DNA of 64,000 nucleotides. Origin: Natronospirillum sp965602035 (lineage in GTDB: Bacteria > Pseudomonadota > Gammaproteobacteria > Pseudomonadales > Natronospirillaceae). The stretch lies in NCBI GenBank assembly GCA_965602035.1, contig OZ271919.1:2976001-3040000 (forward strand), in the 5' to 3' direction. The translations under genes and the position numbers were made by a program. Under the pieces are notes generated by a model, which was given only the letters and a program-made list of their open reading frames with translations, did not search any database and was not told the DNA's origin. Of this stretch, positions 43,054-51,855 are shown piece after piece (position 1 is the first letter of the stretch; every line of letters begins with the position of its first letter).

Positions 43054-44616
43054 TTGATTGGCATCAAGCGTGCCATAGTTGTTGTCATCATCGGTGGGCT
43101 CGTCCTGTTGCTGTTCCGAAACTGGTCCGGCACCGCGCCGGGCTGGCTTGCGCCGGGTCAACTGCAGGTTGCCTGGCAGCAGGACCAGAGCTGGTCTGTC
43201 GGGGAGTTGCAGCTACGATGGTTTGCTGACTCCTCACACCTTGAACTGCATCATAACCAGTCGGTTGTCTGGTCTTCAAGGCCGGGGAGGCCATGGCTGG
43301 CCGTTGCCCGGCTGAATGAAGGTTTCGCGCCCGCCCGGTTGGCCACGCAGCCGGGCAGTATCGATACTGACCGCTGTGAATCCCAGAACTGGTTTGAAGC
43401 CCGAGTCAATATCGATGGCATTTCCCTGAGCGGTCGCCTTGAATGCGGCCGGCAAAGCGTTCCCGTGGAATTCCATATCAGCGCACCGAGCCCCGATGAG
43501 GTGGCATTTGAGTGGATGTTGCCTGGTTCAGATGGCGCCATGTCGAGCACTGAGCCGTTGGCAGATGGCGGGGCAGGGCAGCCGAACTGGGTGGTTGCGC
43601 TGGACCAGCCGGTAAGTGAGCAATCGCACAGCTTCGGTCTGGGACCGTTGCGCGATCAGTGGCGGCTGGATGCCGACCGGTATGTAGCGGTTGCGGAGCC
43701 GGAAGGGCCGGCTGGATCGACGGTTTTCATTACCATGGACAGCCGGTTTCAGGCCTGGGCCATCGAGCCCGGAAGTACGGCGGTCGTCGATCGCCGCCAG
43801 CCCGGTATCAGCCGCATCGAATTCTGGCGCACCAACGACCCGAATACGGAAGTGACCGGTCGGGCAGTGCTGTTGTCGGCTCAGAATCCGCTGGATCTCG
43901 TGCGCGGCATTCGCGCAACAGGGCAGACGCCCCCCATGACCATTGAAGCGGGGGCGGACGGTCTGCGGGATATTGTCCGCAGGCGCATCGCACTCGGGCT
44001 GAACGGTGTGGCTGACAACAACCGGCCATTGGCAGAAGCGCCCTGGTTGCCGCCGGCGCCCACGACACCGGATGAGAGAGTGACCTGGCTGGCCTGGCTG
44101 GGGCTGTCGTCACTGGCCGCGCCGACATGGCCACTTGCGGATGACCCGTTATCTCAGGGCGGCATGCTCGATATTCATGCCGATCGTCTGGCGCGTCTGC
44201 ATACCGCTCTGTCACCCTACCGTTCCCGCTGGCAGGAAGCCGCGGATACCGGTGCTCCGGTCATCCGGCCGCTCTGGTTTGAATTTCCCGACGAACCCGG
44301 AGCGTGGTCGGCCGGTGTGGATCAGTTCATGCTCGGCAGTGATCTGCTGGCAGTGGTGCCTCCGACGACGGGAGACGCTTTGAGCGTCTATCTGCCGGCA
44401 GGGGTCTGGACCGATCTATGGACCGGTATCGAGTGGCGCTCGGACGGTCGCACGTATACGTTGCCGAGTTCCCCGGATGAACCACCGGCGCTGCTGCGCG
44501 GAAGTGCCGGTGAACATGACGAGCTGATGGACGCTGCTGCCGCGTTGTCCACGACCCGAATTCTACGCGGCGGTGACCGCTTCTCGAGTACCGACGCACC
44601 TCTGCGCCTCGAATAG
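43054..44616 (+). CDS. Membrane-anchored GH31-derived protein lacking most of the catalytic barrel
   Basis: 520 residues from a TTG at 43054 with GGGGGAG upstream. One membrane anchor (about 5-22) is followed by an N-terminal beta region with weak resemblance to the GH31 mutarotase-like domain. The C-terminal part is clearly GH31: LHTALSPYRSRWQEAADTGAPVIRPLWFEFP, FMLGSDLLAVVPP and YLPAGVWTDLWTGIEW. Between them only about 150 residues remain instead of some 300, and the WxDMNE nucleophile motif is absent. It is probably not an alpha-glucosidase, though it could still bind glucans. It is divergent from glgB-glgX. Confidence 0.72.
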   Translation: MIGIKRAIVVVIIGGLVLLLFRNWSGTAPGWLAPGQLQVAWQQDQSWSVGELQLRWFADSSHLELHHNQSVVWSSRPGRPWLAVARLNEGFAPARLATQPGSIDTDRCESQNWFEARVNIDGISLSGRLECGRQSVPVEFHISAPSPDEVAFEWMLPGSDGAMSSTEPLADGGAGQPNWVVALDQPVSEQSHSFGLGPLRDQWRLDADRYVAVAEPEGPAGSTVFITMDSRFQAWAIEPGSTAVVDRRQPGISRIEFWRTNDPNTEVTGRAVLLSAQNPLDLVRGIRATGQTPPMTIEAGADGLRDIVRRRIALGLNGVADNNRPLAEAPWLPPAPTTPDERVTWLAWLGLSSLAAPTWPLADDPLSQGGMLDIHADRLARLHTALSPYRSRWQEAADTGAPVIRPLWFEFPDEPGAWSAGVDQFMLGSDLLAVVPPTTGDALSVYLPAGVWTDLWTGIEWRSDGRTYTLPSSPDEPPALLRGSAGEHDELMDAAAALSTTRILRGGDRFSSTDAPLRLE

Positions 44617-44720
44617 CGGTACTGTGCATTGTGGGGGCAACGAATTTACACTCGTTGCTTTGAGCCACTCCGCCGAGTGAGTATACTTGGACTATCTTGA
44701 ACTCGGGTGAGGTAGTAGAC

Positions 44721-45137
44721 ATGAAACGAATCATTCTGGCTGTGGTGGCGTTGACGGCGGCAACGGCGCTCTGGGCGACCACGAATCCGACCACTGCCAT
44801 TATTGAGCGGATTCAGTCCGGCGTGCAGGTCTGCGTGACGGGTCAGGACTGCAGTGCGGAAGCGATGGCGGCAGCGTCCGTCGCGCAGGTAACGCGCAGC
44901 GGTGAAGATGTTTACCAGGCAGCCTGTGCGGCCTGCCACAACTCCGGTGCGGCGGGTGCGCCCCGCTTGTCGGACAGCGGTGAGTGGCAGTCTCGGGTGG
45001 ACCAACGGGGTATGGACCTGCTGGTCGACCACGCCATCAATGGTTTCAACGCCATGCCGGCCAAGGGTGGCTGCGGCAGTTGCTCTGATGAAGAGATCGC
45101 CAACGCGGTCCAGTACATCGTTGATGAAGCGATCTGA
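44721..45137 (+). CDS. Periplasmic cytochrome c5-like protein
   Basis: 138 residues from the ATG at 44721, with GAGGT upstream. A signal peptide covers about the first 20 residues. The heme site is Cys69-Ala-Ala-Cys72-His73, the axial Met112 lies in NAMPAKGGCGSC, and Cys118/Cys121 match the disulfide typical of cytochrome c5. Single heme, probably an electron carrier to an oxidase. Followed by a strong terminator. Confidence 0.92.
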   Translation: MKRIILAVVALTAATALWATTNPTTAIIERIQSGVQVCVTGQDCSAEAMAAASVAQVTRSGEDVYQAACAACHNSGAAGAPRLSDSGEWQSRVDQRGMDLLVDHAINGFNAMPAKGGCGSCSDEEIANAVQYIVDEAI

Positions 45138-45159
45138 ACGGTCGCGTTGATTCAGAATC

Positions 45160-45181
45160 AGGGCCCATCGGGCCCTTTTTT
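45160..45181 (+). terminator. Rho-independent terminator after the cytochrome c5 gene
   Basis: GGGCCC (45161-45166), loop ATC, GGGCCC (45170-45175) then six T. Confidence 0.92.
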
Positions 45182-45257
45182 ATGTCTGCACGCCTGACGC
45201 TGGCGGTCCTCCGGGTGATGGCCCTGACCAGCTGGCTGGTCCGAATCGAGGTTCGAT

Positions 45258-46724
45258 ATGCATTACAAGGATCTGCGTGACTTCATAACGCAACTGGAAG
45301 AACGGGGCGACCTGGTCCGGGTGCGCAAACCCGTCAGTCCGAAACTGGAAATGACCGAAATTGGTGACAGAGTTTTGCGTCGACGCGGCCCCGCGTTGCT
45401 GTTTGAACGCCCGGAGGGTTATGACTGGCCGGTGCTCGCCAACCTGTTCGGAACGCCGGAGCGGGTGGCGCTTGGAATGGGCGCCGACTCCACCGAGGCG
45501 CTGCATGAGATTGGCAAACTGCTGGCATTTCTGAAAGAACCGGACCCGCCCAAGGGGTTTCGGGATGCCTGGGAAAAGCTGCCAATTTTTCGCCGGGTGA
45601 TGTCCATGGCGCCGAAAACAGTGCGCAATGCGGCCTGTCGCCAGAACGAACGGTCGGGCGATGACGTCGACCTGTCCATGCTGCCGGTACAGACCTGCTG
45701 GCCCGGAGACGCCGGCCCGTTGATTACCTGGCCGCTGGTGATCACGCGGGGGCCGGATAAAGAGCGTCAGAACATGGGCATATACCGTCAGCAGGTAATC
45801 GGGCGCAACCGGTTGATCATGCGCTGGCTCTCACACCGCGGTGGTGCGCTCGATTATCAGGCGTGGCAGCAAGCGCACCCCGGAGAACCGTTTCCGGTGG
45901 CCGTGGCACTGGGTGCAGACCCGGCAACGATGCTGGCGGCCGTGACGCCGGTGCCGGATACGCTGTCAGAACACGCATTTGCGGGTCTGTTGCGTGGCCA
46001 TCGGACAGAGCTGACTCCCGCAGGGCTGCATGACCTGCAGGTACCCGCCAGTGCGGAGATCGTACTTGAGGGCTACATCTATCCGGATGATACGGCGCCG
46101 GAAGGACCGTTCGGCGACCACACGGGTTATTACAACGAAGTAGAGACCTTCCCGGTGTTTACCGTCGAACGGATGACGTGGCGGGATAATCCCATTTACC
46201 ACAGCACCTATACCGGTCGACCACCGGATGAGCCGGCTATACTCGGTGTCGCGCTCAACGAGGTATTCGTGCCGATACTGCGCAAGCAGTTTCCCGAAAT
46301 CACCGATTTCTACCTGCCGCCCGAGGGCTGTTCCTACCGGATGGCGGTAGTCACCATGAAAAAGCAGTATCCCGGCCACGCCAAGCGGGTAATGATGGGT
46401 GTCTGGTCCTTCCTGCGACAGTTCATGTACACCAAATTTGTGGTGGTCACAGACGATGACGTGGATGCCCGTAATTGGGAGGACGTGATCTGGGCGATAA
46501 CGACGCGTATGGACCCGGCTCGCGACACGGTAATGGTGAAGAATACGCCGATCGATTACCTCGACTTTGCCTCTCCGGAACCGGGGTTGGGCAGCAAGAT
46601 GGGTCTGGATGCCACGGCGAAGTGGCCCGGAGAAACCCGGCGCGAGTGGGGTCGGCCAATCCGCATGTCCGATGACGTAAAGGCCAGAATCGATCTGATC
46701 TGGCCTGAACTGGGTATCGAGTAA
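45258..46724 (+). CDS. ubiD: 3-octaprenyl-4-hydroxybenzoate decarboxylase UbiD
   Basis: A prenylated-FMN-dependent decarboxylase of ubiquinone synthesis. The 488 residues carry RQNMGIYRQQVIGRNRLIMRW, PVAVALGADPATMLAAVTP, the catalytic EIVLEGYIYPDDTAPEGPFGDHTGYYN block and AEPEGL-like SPEPGLGSKMGLDATAKWPGE. Typical length. It lies upstream of a flavin reductase gene. The UbiX partner that makes prenyl-FMN is not in the window. Confidence 0.96.
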   Translation: MHYKDLRDFITQLEERGDLVRVRKPVSPKLEMTEIGDRVLRRRGPALLFERPEGYDWPVLANLFGTPERVALGMGADSTEALHEIGKLLAFLKEPDPPKGFRDAWEKLPIFRRVMSMAPKTVRNAACRQNERSGDDVDLSMLPVQTCWPGDAGPLITWPLVITRGPDKERQNMGIYRQQVIGRNRLIMRWLSHRGGALDYQAWQQAHPGEPFPVAVALGADPATMLAAVTPVPDTLSEHAFAGLLRGHRTELTPAGLHDLQVPASAEIVLEGYIYPDDTAPEGPFGDHTGYYNEVETFPVFTVERMTWRDNPIYHSTYTGRPPDEPAILGVALNEVFVPILRKQFPEITDFYLPPEGCSYRMAVVTMKKQYPGHAKRVMMGVWSFLRQFMYTKFVVVTDDDVDARNWEDVIWAITTRMDPARDTVMVKNTPIDYLDFASPEPGLGSKMGLDATAKWPGETRREWGRPIRMSDDVKARIDLIWPELGIE

Positions 46725-46760
46725 AAGCAGCGGGGCCGGGTGGCATAGGGGTCTGATTTG

Positions 46761-46777
46761 TGACCGGCTCCCGGTCA
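46761..46777 (+). repeat. Stem-loop just before the flavin reductase start
   Basis: TGACCGG (46761-46767), loop CTC, CCGGTCA (46771-46777). It ends at the AGGG ribosome site of the next gene, so it could affect initiation. Confidence 0.4.
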
Positions 46778-46788
46778 GGGTAAAATAC

Positions 46789-47541
46789 TTGAGTAATTCA
46801 GTCGGAATAGAGGGCAATGTGCGCTTACCCCTGGTATTAAAATGGCATCGGTCGATGGGCGCGGACATCGAACAGGTAATACTGACGCCGCGAGAGCCGG
46901 TGTCCTGGCAGGCGGGGCAGTTCCTCGAGCTACTGCTGCCGGGTGAAGAAGGGTTGTATTTCACCATCGCCAATGCGCCGGCCCGGGATATTGAACTGCA
47001 CATTGAAACCAGTCAGCCGGACGGCGGCGGTGACCGCGTGCTTGCGTACCTGCAGTCACATGAACAGGTCATGGCGGATGTCGGCCACGGTGATTGCCAT
47101 ATCGGGGCGTTGCCTGACGATCAGTCACCCGTGCTGCTTCTGGGCTCAGCGACGGGTTTCAGCCAGATAAAGGCGGTGGCAGAGCACTATCTGCGCCAGG
47201 CGCCGGTCAGGCCCCTGCACATCTACTGGACGGCGCGTACAGCCCGAGGTCTCTATATGGCAGAACTGGCGCAGGACTGGGCCGATCAACACGAGCAGGT
47301 GCATTTCAGCGCAGTGATCTCAGAACATCAGACGTGGCACAGCGGGCAACACCACATGCACGCCTGTATCTGTGAAGATATCGCTGACCTGTCCAGCTTC
47401 TCGGCTATCTGCTGTGGCTCGCCCGACATGGTCTATTCGACACTCGACTACCTGGTCGCTGCCGGGCTTGATCTGGATCGCTTTCACAGCGATATGCTGC
47501 AGTTTGCGCCCCGTCCGGCCGCACACACCGCCCCTTCCTGA
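46789..47541 (+). CDS. NAD(P)H-flavin reductase-like oxidoreductase (Fre/LuxG type)
   Basis: 250 residues, ferredoxin-reductase fold: GQFLELLLPGEEGLYFTIANAP (flavin side), LLLGSATGFSQIKAVAEH (nucleotide loop) and AICCGSPDMVYSTLDYLVAAG near the C-terminus. I used the TTG at 46789 with AGGG 8 bases upstream; a GTG at 46819 is possible. It follows ubiD by 64 bases, as Fre-like genes do in several gammaproteobacteria, and may supply reduced flavin. Confidence 0.82.
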   Translation: MSNSVGIEGNVRLPLVLKWHRSMGADIEQVILTPREPVSWQAGQFLELLLPGEEGLYFTIANAPARDIELHIETSQPDGGGDRVLAYLQSHEQVMADVGHGDCHIGALPDDQSPVLLLGSATGFSQIKAVAEHYLRQAPVRPLHIYWTARTARGLYMAELAQDWADQHEQVHFSAVISEHQTWHSGQHHMHACICEDIADLSSFSAICCGSPDMVYSTLDYLVAAGLDLDRFHSDMLQFAPRPAAHTAPS

Positions 47542-47582
47542 CCGGGCAGCCGGGCATCACCGGAGGGGCGTGTATTGAGCCT

Positions 47583-48791
47583 TCAGGCGGGTGTGGTTTC
47601 GGACGTTCGGTCGGCAGAGGCCGGCATCGGGAGCTCCGGAAGTGGCAGCAATTCCCTGGTGATGGCTTCCAGTTGAGCGCGGCTGGCTGATTGCTCGCCG
47701 AGCGCTGCCTGCAGTCGGGCCAGTTCCAGCTTGAGCTCCGGCATGGGGTCAGTGGCGACACCTTCCCGGAAATAATCCTGCGCTTTGCCCCACAATTGCT
47801 CCTGAAGACACAGGCGGCCGAGCGCCAGATAGAACGGCCCGTCGTGGGGTTTGTCCGCAAACCATTTTTCGGCCTGCTGGAGGCGCTCGCGGGCATTGGT
47901 ATCGAGCAAGCTGTACAGCGATAGCAATCGTGAATCCCATTCCTGGCGCAGGGATTGTTCTATCGCAACCCGTGCCTCGCTGGCGGTTTTCAGTTCACAG
48001 AATGCACGCAGGTACCAGTAGCGCAGATCTCTGTCCTGCTGTTGCTCTCGAGTCAGCTGTTTCCACCATTTCTGCAGCTGGACACCGGCGTCGGGTGGCC
48101 GCTGTTCGATAAGCCCGGCGATCATGTCGCATTGCCAGTCTTCCACTTTGCGCCGCCCGGCCCGGATCAGACGTGGTTGCAGTTGCAGCAGCTCCGGCCA
48201 ATCCTCCAGGCGCACATAGATGTCGCGCAGCAAGCGCAGCACGAACGGGTTATCCGGATGAGTCTGGGCCAGACGTTTGGCATGGGCCAGTGCCAGATCA
48301 AGCTGGCGTGACTCATAGGCCGACAGCACCAGCAGCAGTCCTGAGGCCAGCTCCATATTGGGGTGCTGTTCTGTGGCCTTTTCCAGCCAGGCGGCGCCGG
48401 TTGGGTAATCCTTTTCTGCCTGCGCAATCCGTGCGAGCAGTAACTGGTTGACCCAGGGCAATGGGCTGTTGCGTTCTCCTCGCGCAAGATAGCGCTTCGC
48501 GCGGCCCAGTTTCAGCTCGAGGAAGGCCAGAATGCCCTTCTCCAGTTGCTGCACACCCTGTGCCCGGCGGTCCGGCTTCAGGTGACGCATGGCGCGCCAC
48601 AGGCGCCGCACCAGAAGCAATACCAGCCAGGCCAGCACGAGGACGGTCAGCGCAACCCACAGCGACATTTCAACGGCCCGGTCACCCCAGGATATCAGCA
48701 CATAGCCGGGGTCTTCGCGCATCAGGAAACCGGCTGTCGCGCCAAGCCCGACAATGATCAGCGGCAATATAACAGCGCGCAGAATATTCAT
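47583..48791 (-). CDS. hemY: HemY-type TPR membrane protein
   Basis: 402 residues with two N-terminal membrane helices (about 3-20 and 40-63) and a TPR-like helical rest (LEKGILAFLELKLGRAKRYLARGERNS, ALGRLCLQEQLWGKAQDYFREG). This is the proteobacterial HemY whose role in heme synthesis is accessory and not enzymatic. It overlaps hemX by four bases. Confidence 0.92.
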   Translation of the reverse strand: MNILRAVILPLIIVGLGATAGFLMREDPGYVLISWGDRAVEMSLWVALTVLVLAWLVLLLVRRLWRAMRHLKPDRRAQGVQQLEKGILAFLELKLGRAKRYLARGERNSPLPWVNQLLLARIAQAEKDYPTGAAWLEKATEQHPNMELASGLLLVLSAYESRQLDLALAHAKRLAQTHPDNPFVLRLLRDIYVRLEDWPELLQLQPRLIRAGRRKVEDWQCDMIAGLIEQRPPDAGVQLQKWWKQLTREQQQDRDLRYWYLRAFCELKTASEARVAIEQSLRQEWDSRLLSLYSLLDTNARERLQQAEKWFADKPHDGPFYLALGRLCLQEQLWGKAQDYFREGVATDPMPELKLELARLQAALGEQSASRAQLEAITRELLPLPELPMPASADRTSETTPA

Positions 48792-49978
48792 TCGCCGTCC
48801 TCCCCGGTGTTTCCGTTCCGGCTCGCCCCATCCGGGCTTTCTGCCAGGGCCTGAAGCGCATTGAGGCCACGGTCGATGCGCGGAAGTTCGGGATTGATGG
48901 TTGCGTTCTGAAGCCGGCTCAACTGATCGAGAACAGCGCCGCTCTGTGGCGCCTGGTCACCGACCAGCCGCACCAGCTCAGCGGCGTGCTCGAGACCGGC
49001 CGAATAGAGCGCCTGGTTACGCTGTACCAGTGCGACCTGGGCCTGTTGCAGCGCCAGTTGGAAGCGCACCCGCGCGGCATTGAAGACCTCCGGTGGAAGG
49101 CGGCGTGCAGCCTCCGCGTCGTTTCGATAACGCACCTCAATCAATCCGCGCAGCTCCTGCCAGGCCGCCATATACCAACTGGCGGCATCCGGGGGCTCTG
49201 TCGGAGCAGGGGCTTCTGCCTGCCAGTCAGAGGTGTCCGGCCACCACTGCCAGTCGTCGGCGCGGTCAATCAAAGCACCCAGTTCGAAATAGAGTCCATC
49301 AACATCCGGGCGAGGGAGTTCCCGCAACCGCTGTATGTCAGCGGCCAGCGCTTCTCTCACGGGAAGGTAGGCCAGATCATCAAACTCGGCCAGCCGCTGA
49401 TCCGCCTGGGTGAGCAGGCGCTCTGCCTGAGCGACGTCCCGGTTAAGCAGGCTTACGTGGCGTGCCGTGCGCAGCAGGTATTCAACCTCCAGGCGCTGAA
49501 CGTCCGTCTCCTGCAGACGAATTTCGCGATTAATCTGCGCGGCCAGGCCGGAAAGGTCTTCTCGGAGGTCGCTCTGGCTCTGCTCCAGAGCAGCCACAGC
49601 GTCTGTTTCCCCGCTCTGCGCCTGGCGCAACTGGTCCACCTGGTTGTTCAGGGAACTGACCCGGCCCTGCAGGTCTGCGCGCTGTTCCTCCCAGTCACTG
49701 ATCTGCAGCGTCCACTGCTGCCATGCCCACCAACCACCGGCACCCATGCCAGCCAGCACAAGCAGCAGCAGAATGACCAGAAACCCGGTACCACCTTTTC
49801 CGGTTCGTGCAGCCGGTGCTGCCGACGACGAGCCGGTTTCAGAAGCCGGCGCTTTCCGTTCCGGTGTGTCAGCTTCTGCTGCTGTCGCCTCGGCAGACGG
49901 GTTGGTTGAATCCACCTTGCTGGCGTCGTCCGTGTTCGTCTCGGTGCCCTGTTCGGGGTTCCGGTCATCGCTCGCCAT
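48788..49978 (-). CDS. hemX: HemX inner-membrane protein
   Basis: About 396 residues from the ATG at 49978 (MASDDRNPEQ), overlapping the hemD end by 14 bases. An acidic, low-complexity N-terminus of about 65 residues precedes one membrane helix (GFLVILLLLVLAGMGAGGWWAW). A coiled coil follows (LQGRVSSLNNQVDQLRQAQSGE), then a periplasmic helical domain. Often annotated as a uroporphyrin-III methyltransferase, but no SAM-binding domain is visible here, so a scaffold or regulator role is more likely. Confidence 0.9.
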   Translation of the reverse strand: MASDDRNPEQGTETNTDDASKVDSTNPSAEATAAEADTPERKAPASETGSSSAAPAARTGKGGTGFLVILLLLVLAGMGAGGWWAWQQWTLQISDWEEQRADLQGRVSSLNNQVDQLRQAQSGETDAVAALEQSQSDLREDLSGLAAQINREIRLQETDVQRLEVEYLLRTARHVSLLNRDVAQAERLLTQADQRLAEFDDLAYLPVREALAADIQRLRELPRPDVDGLYFELGALIDRADDWQWWPDTSDWQAEAPAPTEPPDAASWYMAAWQELRGLIEVRYRNDAEAARRLPPEVFNAARVRFQLALQQAQVALVQRNQALYSAGLEHAAELVRLVGDQAPQSGAVLDQLSRLQNATINPELPRIDRGLNALQALAESPDGASRNGNTGEDGE

Positions 49979-50741
49979 GTGTCGGTTCCTGGTCTGATGG
50001 TGCAAAGGGTTGCAGAGCCTCAATCGTGGCATCGAGGCTGGCACCCGAGGCAATGATTCGATGTTGCCAGACGTCGGCCGCGGCCGCGTCGACCCGGGCA
50101 CTGCTCACGAGCAGTGTAGCTCTCTGTTTTGTAATGGGGTCGACCTGTGAAGTCAAATGTTCAAGCGCTGTTGTTGAGGAAACCTGGATAATCGGTTCAT
50201 GGTCAGCGAGAGACTGCCTCATGCGCTCACTGATCGGCAACGGCTCCCGGCGATAGAGCGCCAGACGGGTGACGCGTGCACCGCGGGCGGTCAGACCGTC
50301 GGCCAATGTGGTGCGGCCGCCTTCACCGGCCACAATGAGCCAGTGCCGATCATGAATATCGAGGTCCTGCAGAAGAGCCAGCAGGTCTTCAGCCGTGTTG
50401 CCGGTTTCCGGCGTGGCCACCCGGAGCTCCGGTACCCGGCCCTCCAGTGACGCTGCGCTGGTGCGCCCGCTTGCCAGCCAGTGCAGGCCGGCCGGAGCCT
50501 GGGGCCACCAATGGTCGAGCGCATCGGCCGTCAGCTGCGCCGACAGTGGGCTAACCATGATGACGCCCTGATACTGATCGAGGTTCTGCCAGACCGTGCG
50601 GTGCATGGGGGTCTCCGGCAGTCGGGTGAGGCTGAGCAGGGGCATGCTCCAAACGGACCAACCCCGCCGGGACAGAGCGTGCTGCCAGGGGGCCTGTTGT
50701 TCCGCCGGTTTGGTCAACACCAGGGGAGGGCGCGCCCACAT
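49965..50741 (-). CDS. hemD: Uroporphyrinogen-III synthase
   Basis: Cyclises and inverts ring D of hydroxymethylbilane. The 258 residues are poorly conserved as usual, with two-domain pattern cues such as GVIMVSPLSAQLTADAL, LIVAGEGGRTTLADGLTARGARVTRLALYRRE and IIQVSSTTALEHL. It starts two bases after hemC. Position between hemC and hemX strengthens the call. Confidence 0.93.
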   Translation of the reverse strand: MWARPPLVLTKPAEQQAPWQHALSRRGWSVWSMPLLSLTRLPETPMHRTVWQNLDQYQGVIMVSPLSAQLTADALDHWWPQAPAGLHWLASGRTSAASLEGRVPELRVATPETGNTAEDLLALLQDLDIHDRHWLIVAGEGGRTTLADGLTARGARVTRLALYRREPLPISERMRQSLADHEPIIQVSSTTALEHLTSQVDPITKQRATLLVSSARVDAAAADVWQHRIIASGASLDATIEALQPFAPSDQEPTHGER

Positions 50742-50743
50742 GA

Positions 50744-51700
50744 TCAGTCCAGCAGCCCGATGTCGCGGAGGATGTCTGCGGCGCCCTGATCAAGCATGGA
50801 CCCGGCCACTTCAATACCCAGAGCTTCGGCGGCCTCCCGGTCATGCAGGCTTGCCAATTCAGTGACTGCCCGGGCGACGATGAGCTTGCCCCCTTCGGGA
50901 CGCCCGATCCGGCCCTCCAGTGTCAGGGTCTGGCTCTCGAGCCAGGTGTAGCCGGCGATAGGCACTTCACAGCCGCCCCGCAGGCGACGGTTCATCGCGC
51001 GTTCGGCAACCAGCCGCGTGTGTGTAGGGGTGTCGTCCAGCGGTGCGAGCAGGCGGTGCAGGTCAGTGCGCTCTGCATGGCATTCAATACCCACCGCTCC
51101 CTGGCCCACGGCGGGCAGGCACTGGTCATACGGCAGCTTCTGGGTGATGCGCTCGTGCAGGCCGAGCCGCTCAAGGCCCGCTGCGGCGAGCACAATGGCA
51201 TCAAACTGGCCACTGTCGAGTTTGCCCAGCCGGGTGCCCACGTTGCCACGCAGAAAATCGATCCGCAGGTCGGGTCGCGCGGCCATGATCTGGGCCTGGC
51301 GGCGCAGGCTGGAGGTACCCACCACGGCTCCGGCCGGAAGTTCATCCAGGCTTTTCCACTGGTTTGACACAAAGGCATCGCCTGGCTCACCGCGAGGGCA
51401 GATGACCGGGAGTGCAAACGGCTCGGGCATGTCCATGGGAACATCTTTCATGGAGTGCACCGCGATATCAGCACGCCCGTCCAGCATGGCTTCTTCGAGC
51501 TCCTTGATGAACAGGCCCTTGCCGCCGATCTTGGACAGGGCAACGTCGAGAATCCGGTCGCCGCGCGTCTTGATGCGGACCAGTTCCACCGTCAACCCGG
51601 TGTGGTGCCGCCGAAGTTCATCGGCGACATATTCAGCCTGCCACATGGCCAGCGGGCTGGTGCGTGTGGCAATTCGGACACGTTCGGGTAATTCCGCCAT
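50744..51700 (-). CDS. hemC: Porphobilinogen deaminase (hydroxymethylbilane synthase)
   Basis: Polymerises four porphobilinogens. The 318 residues include ATRTSPLAMWQAEYVADEL, KGLFIKELEEAMLDGRADIAVHSMKDVP, GTSSLRRQAQ and Cys244 in LRGGCEVPIAGY, which carries the dipyrromethane cofactor. It heads the hemC-hemD-hemX-hemY operon. Confidence 0.97.
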   Translation of the reverse strand: MAELPERVRIATRTSPLAMWQAEYVADELRRHHTGLTVELVRIKTRGDRILDVALSKIGGKGLFIKELEEAMLDGRADIAVHSMKDVPMDMPEPFALPVICPRGEPGDAFVSNQWKSLDELPAGAVVGTSSLRRQAQIMAARPDLRIDFLRGNVGTRLGKLDSGQFDAIVLAAAGLERLGLHERITQKLPYDQCLPAVGQGAVGIECHAERTDLHRLLAPLDDTPTHTRLVAERAMNRRLRGGCEVPIAGYTWLESQTLTLEGRIGRPEGGKLIVARAVTELASLHDREAAEALGIEVAGSMLDQGAADILRDIGLLD

Positions 51701-51789
51701 AGTGGGCTTTCGGGACTCCTCAGTGGGCTGTCGGGCATTGATTTGCCCTGATTGTCGGCTGACCTGTCGTCACCGGTGTCAGGACCTTG

Positions 51790-51806
51790 ATGTTACAGTG
51801 TATCAT
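51790..51806. promoter_or_regulatory. Zur-like box upstream of znuC
   Basis: ATGTTACA-G-TGTATCAT is a 17-bp dyad with one mismatch per arm, resembling the AT-rich palindrome bound by the zinc regulator Zur. It lies 50 bases before znuC. A second perfect dyad, TGCCGAC-TCA-GTCGGCA (51807-51823), abuts it. Confidence 0.55.
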
Positions 51807-51855
51807 TGCCGACTCAGTCGGCACAGGTCGACAGATTCGGTGACGAGGCAGGCGC

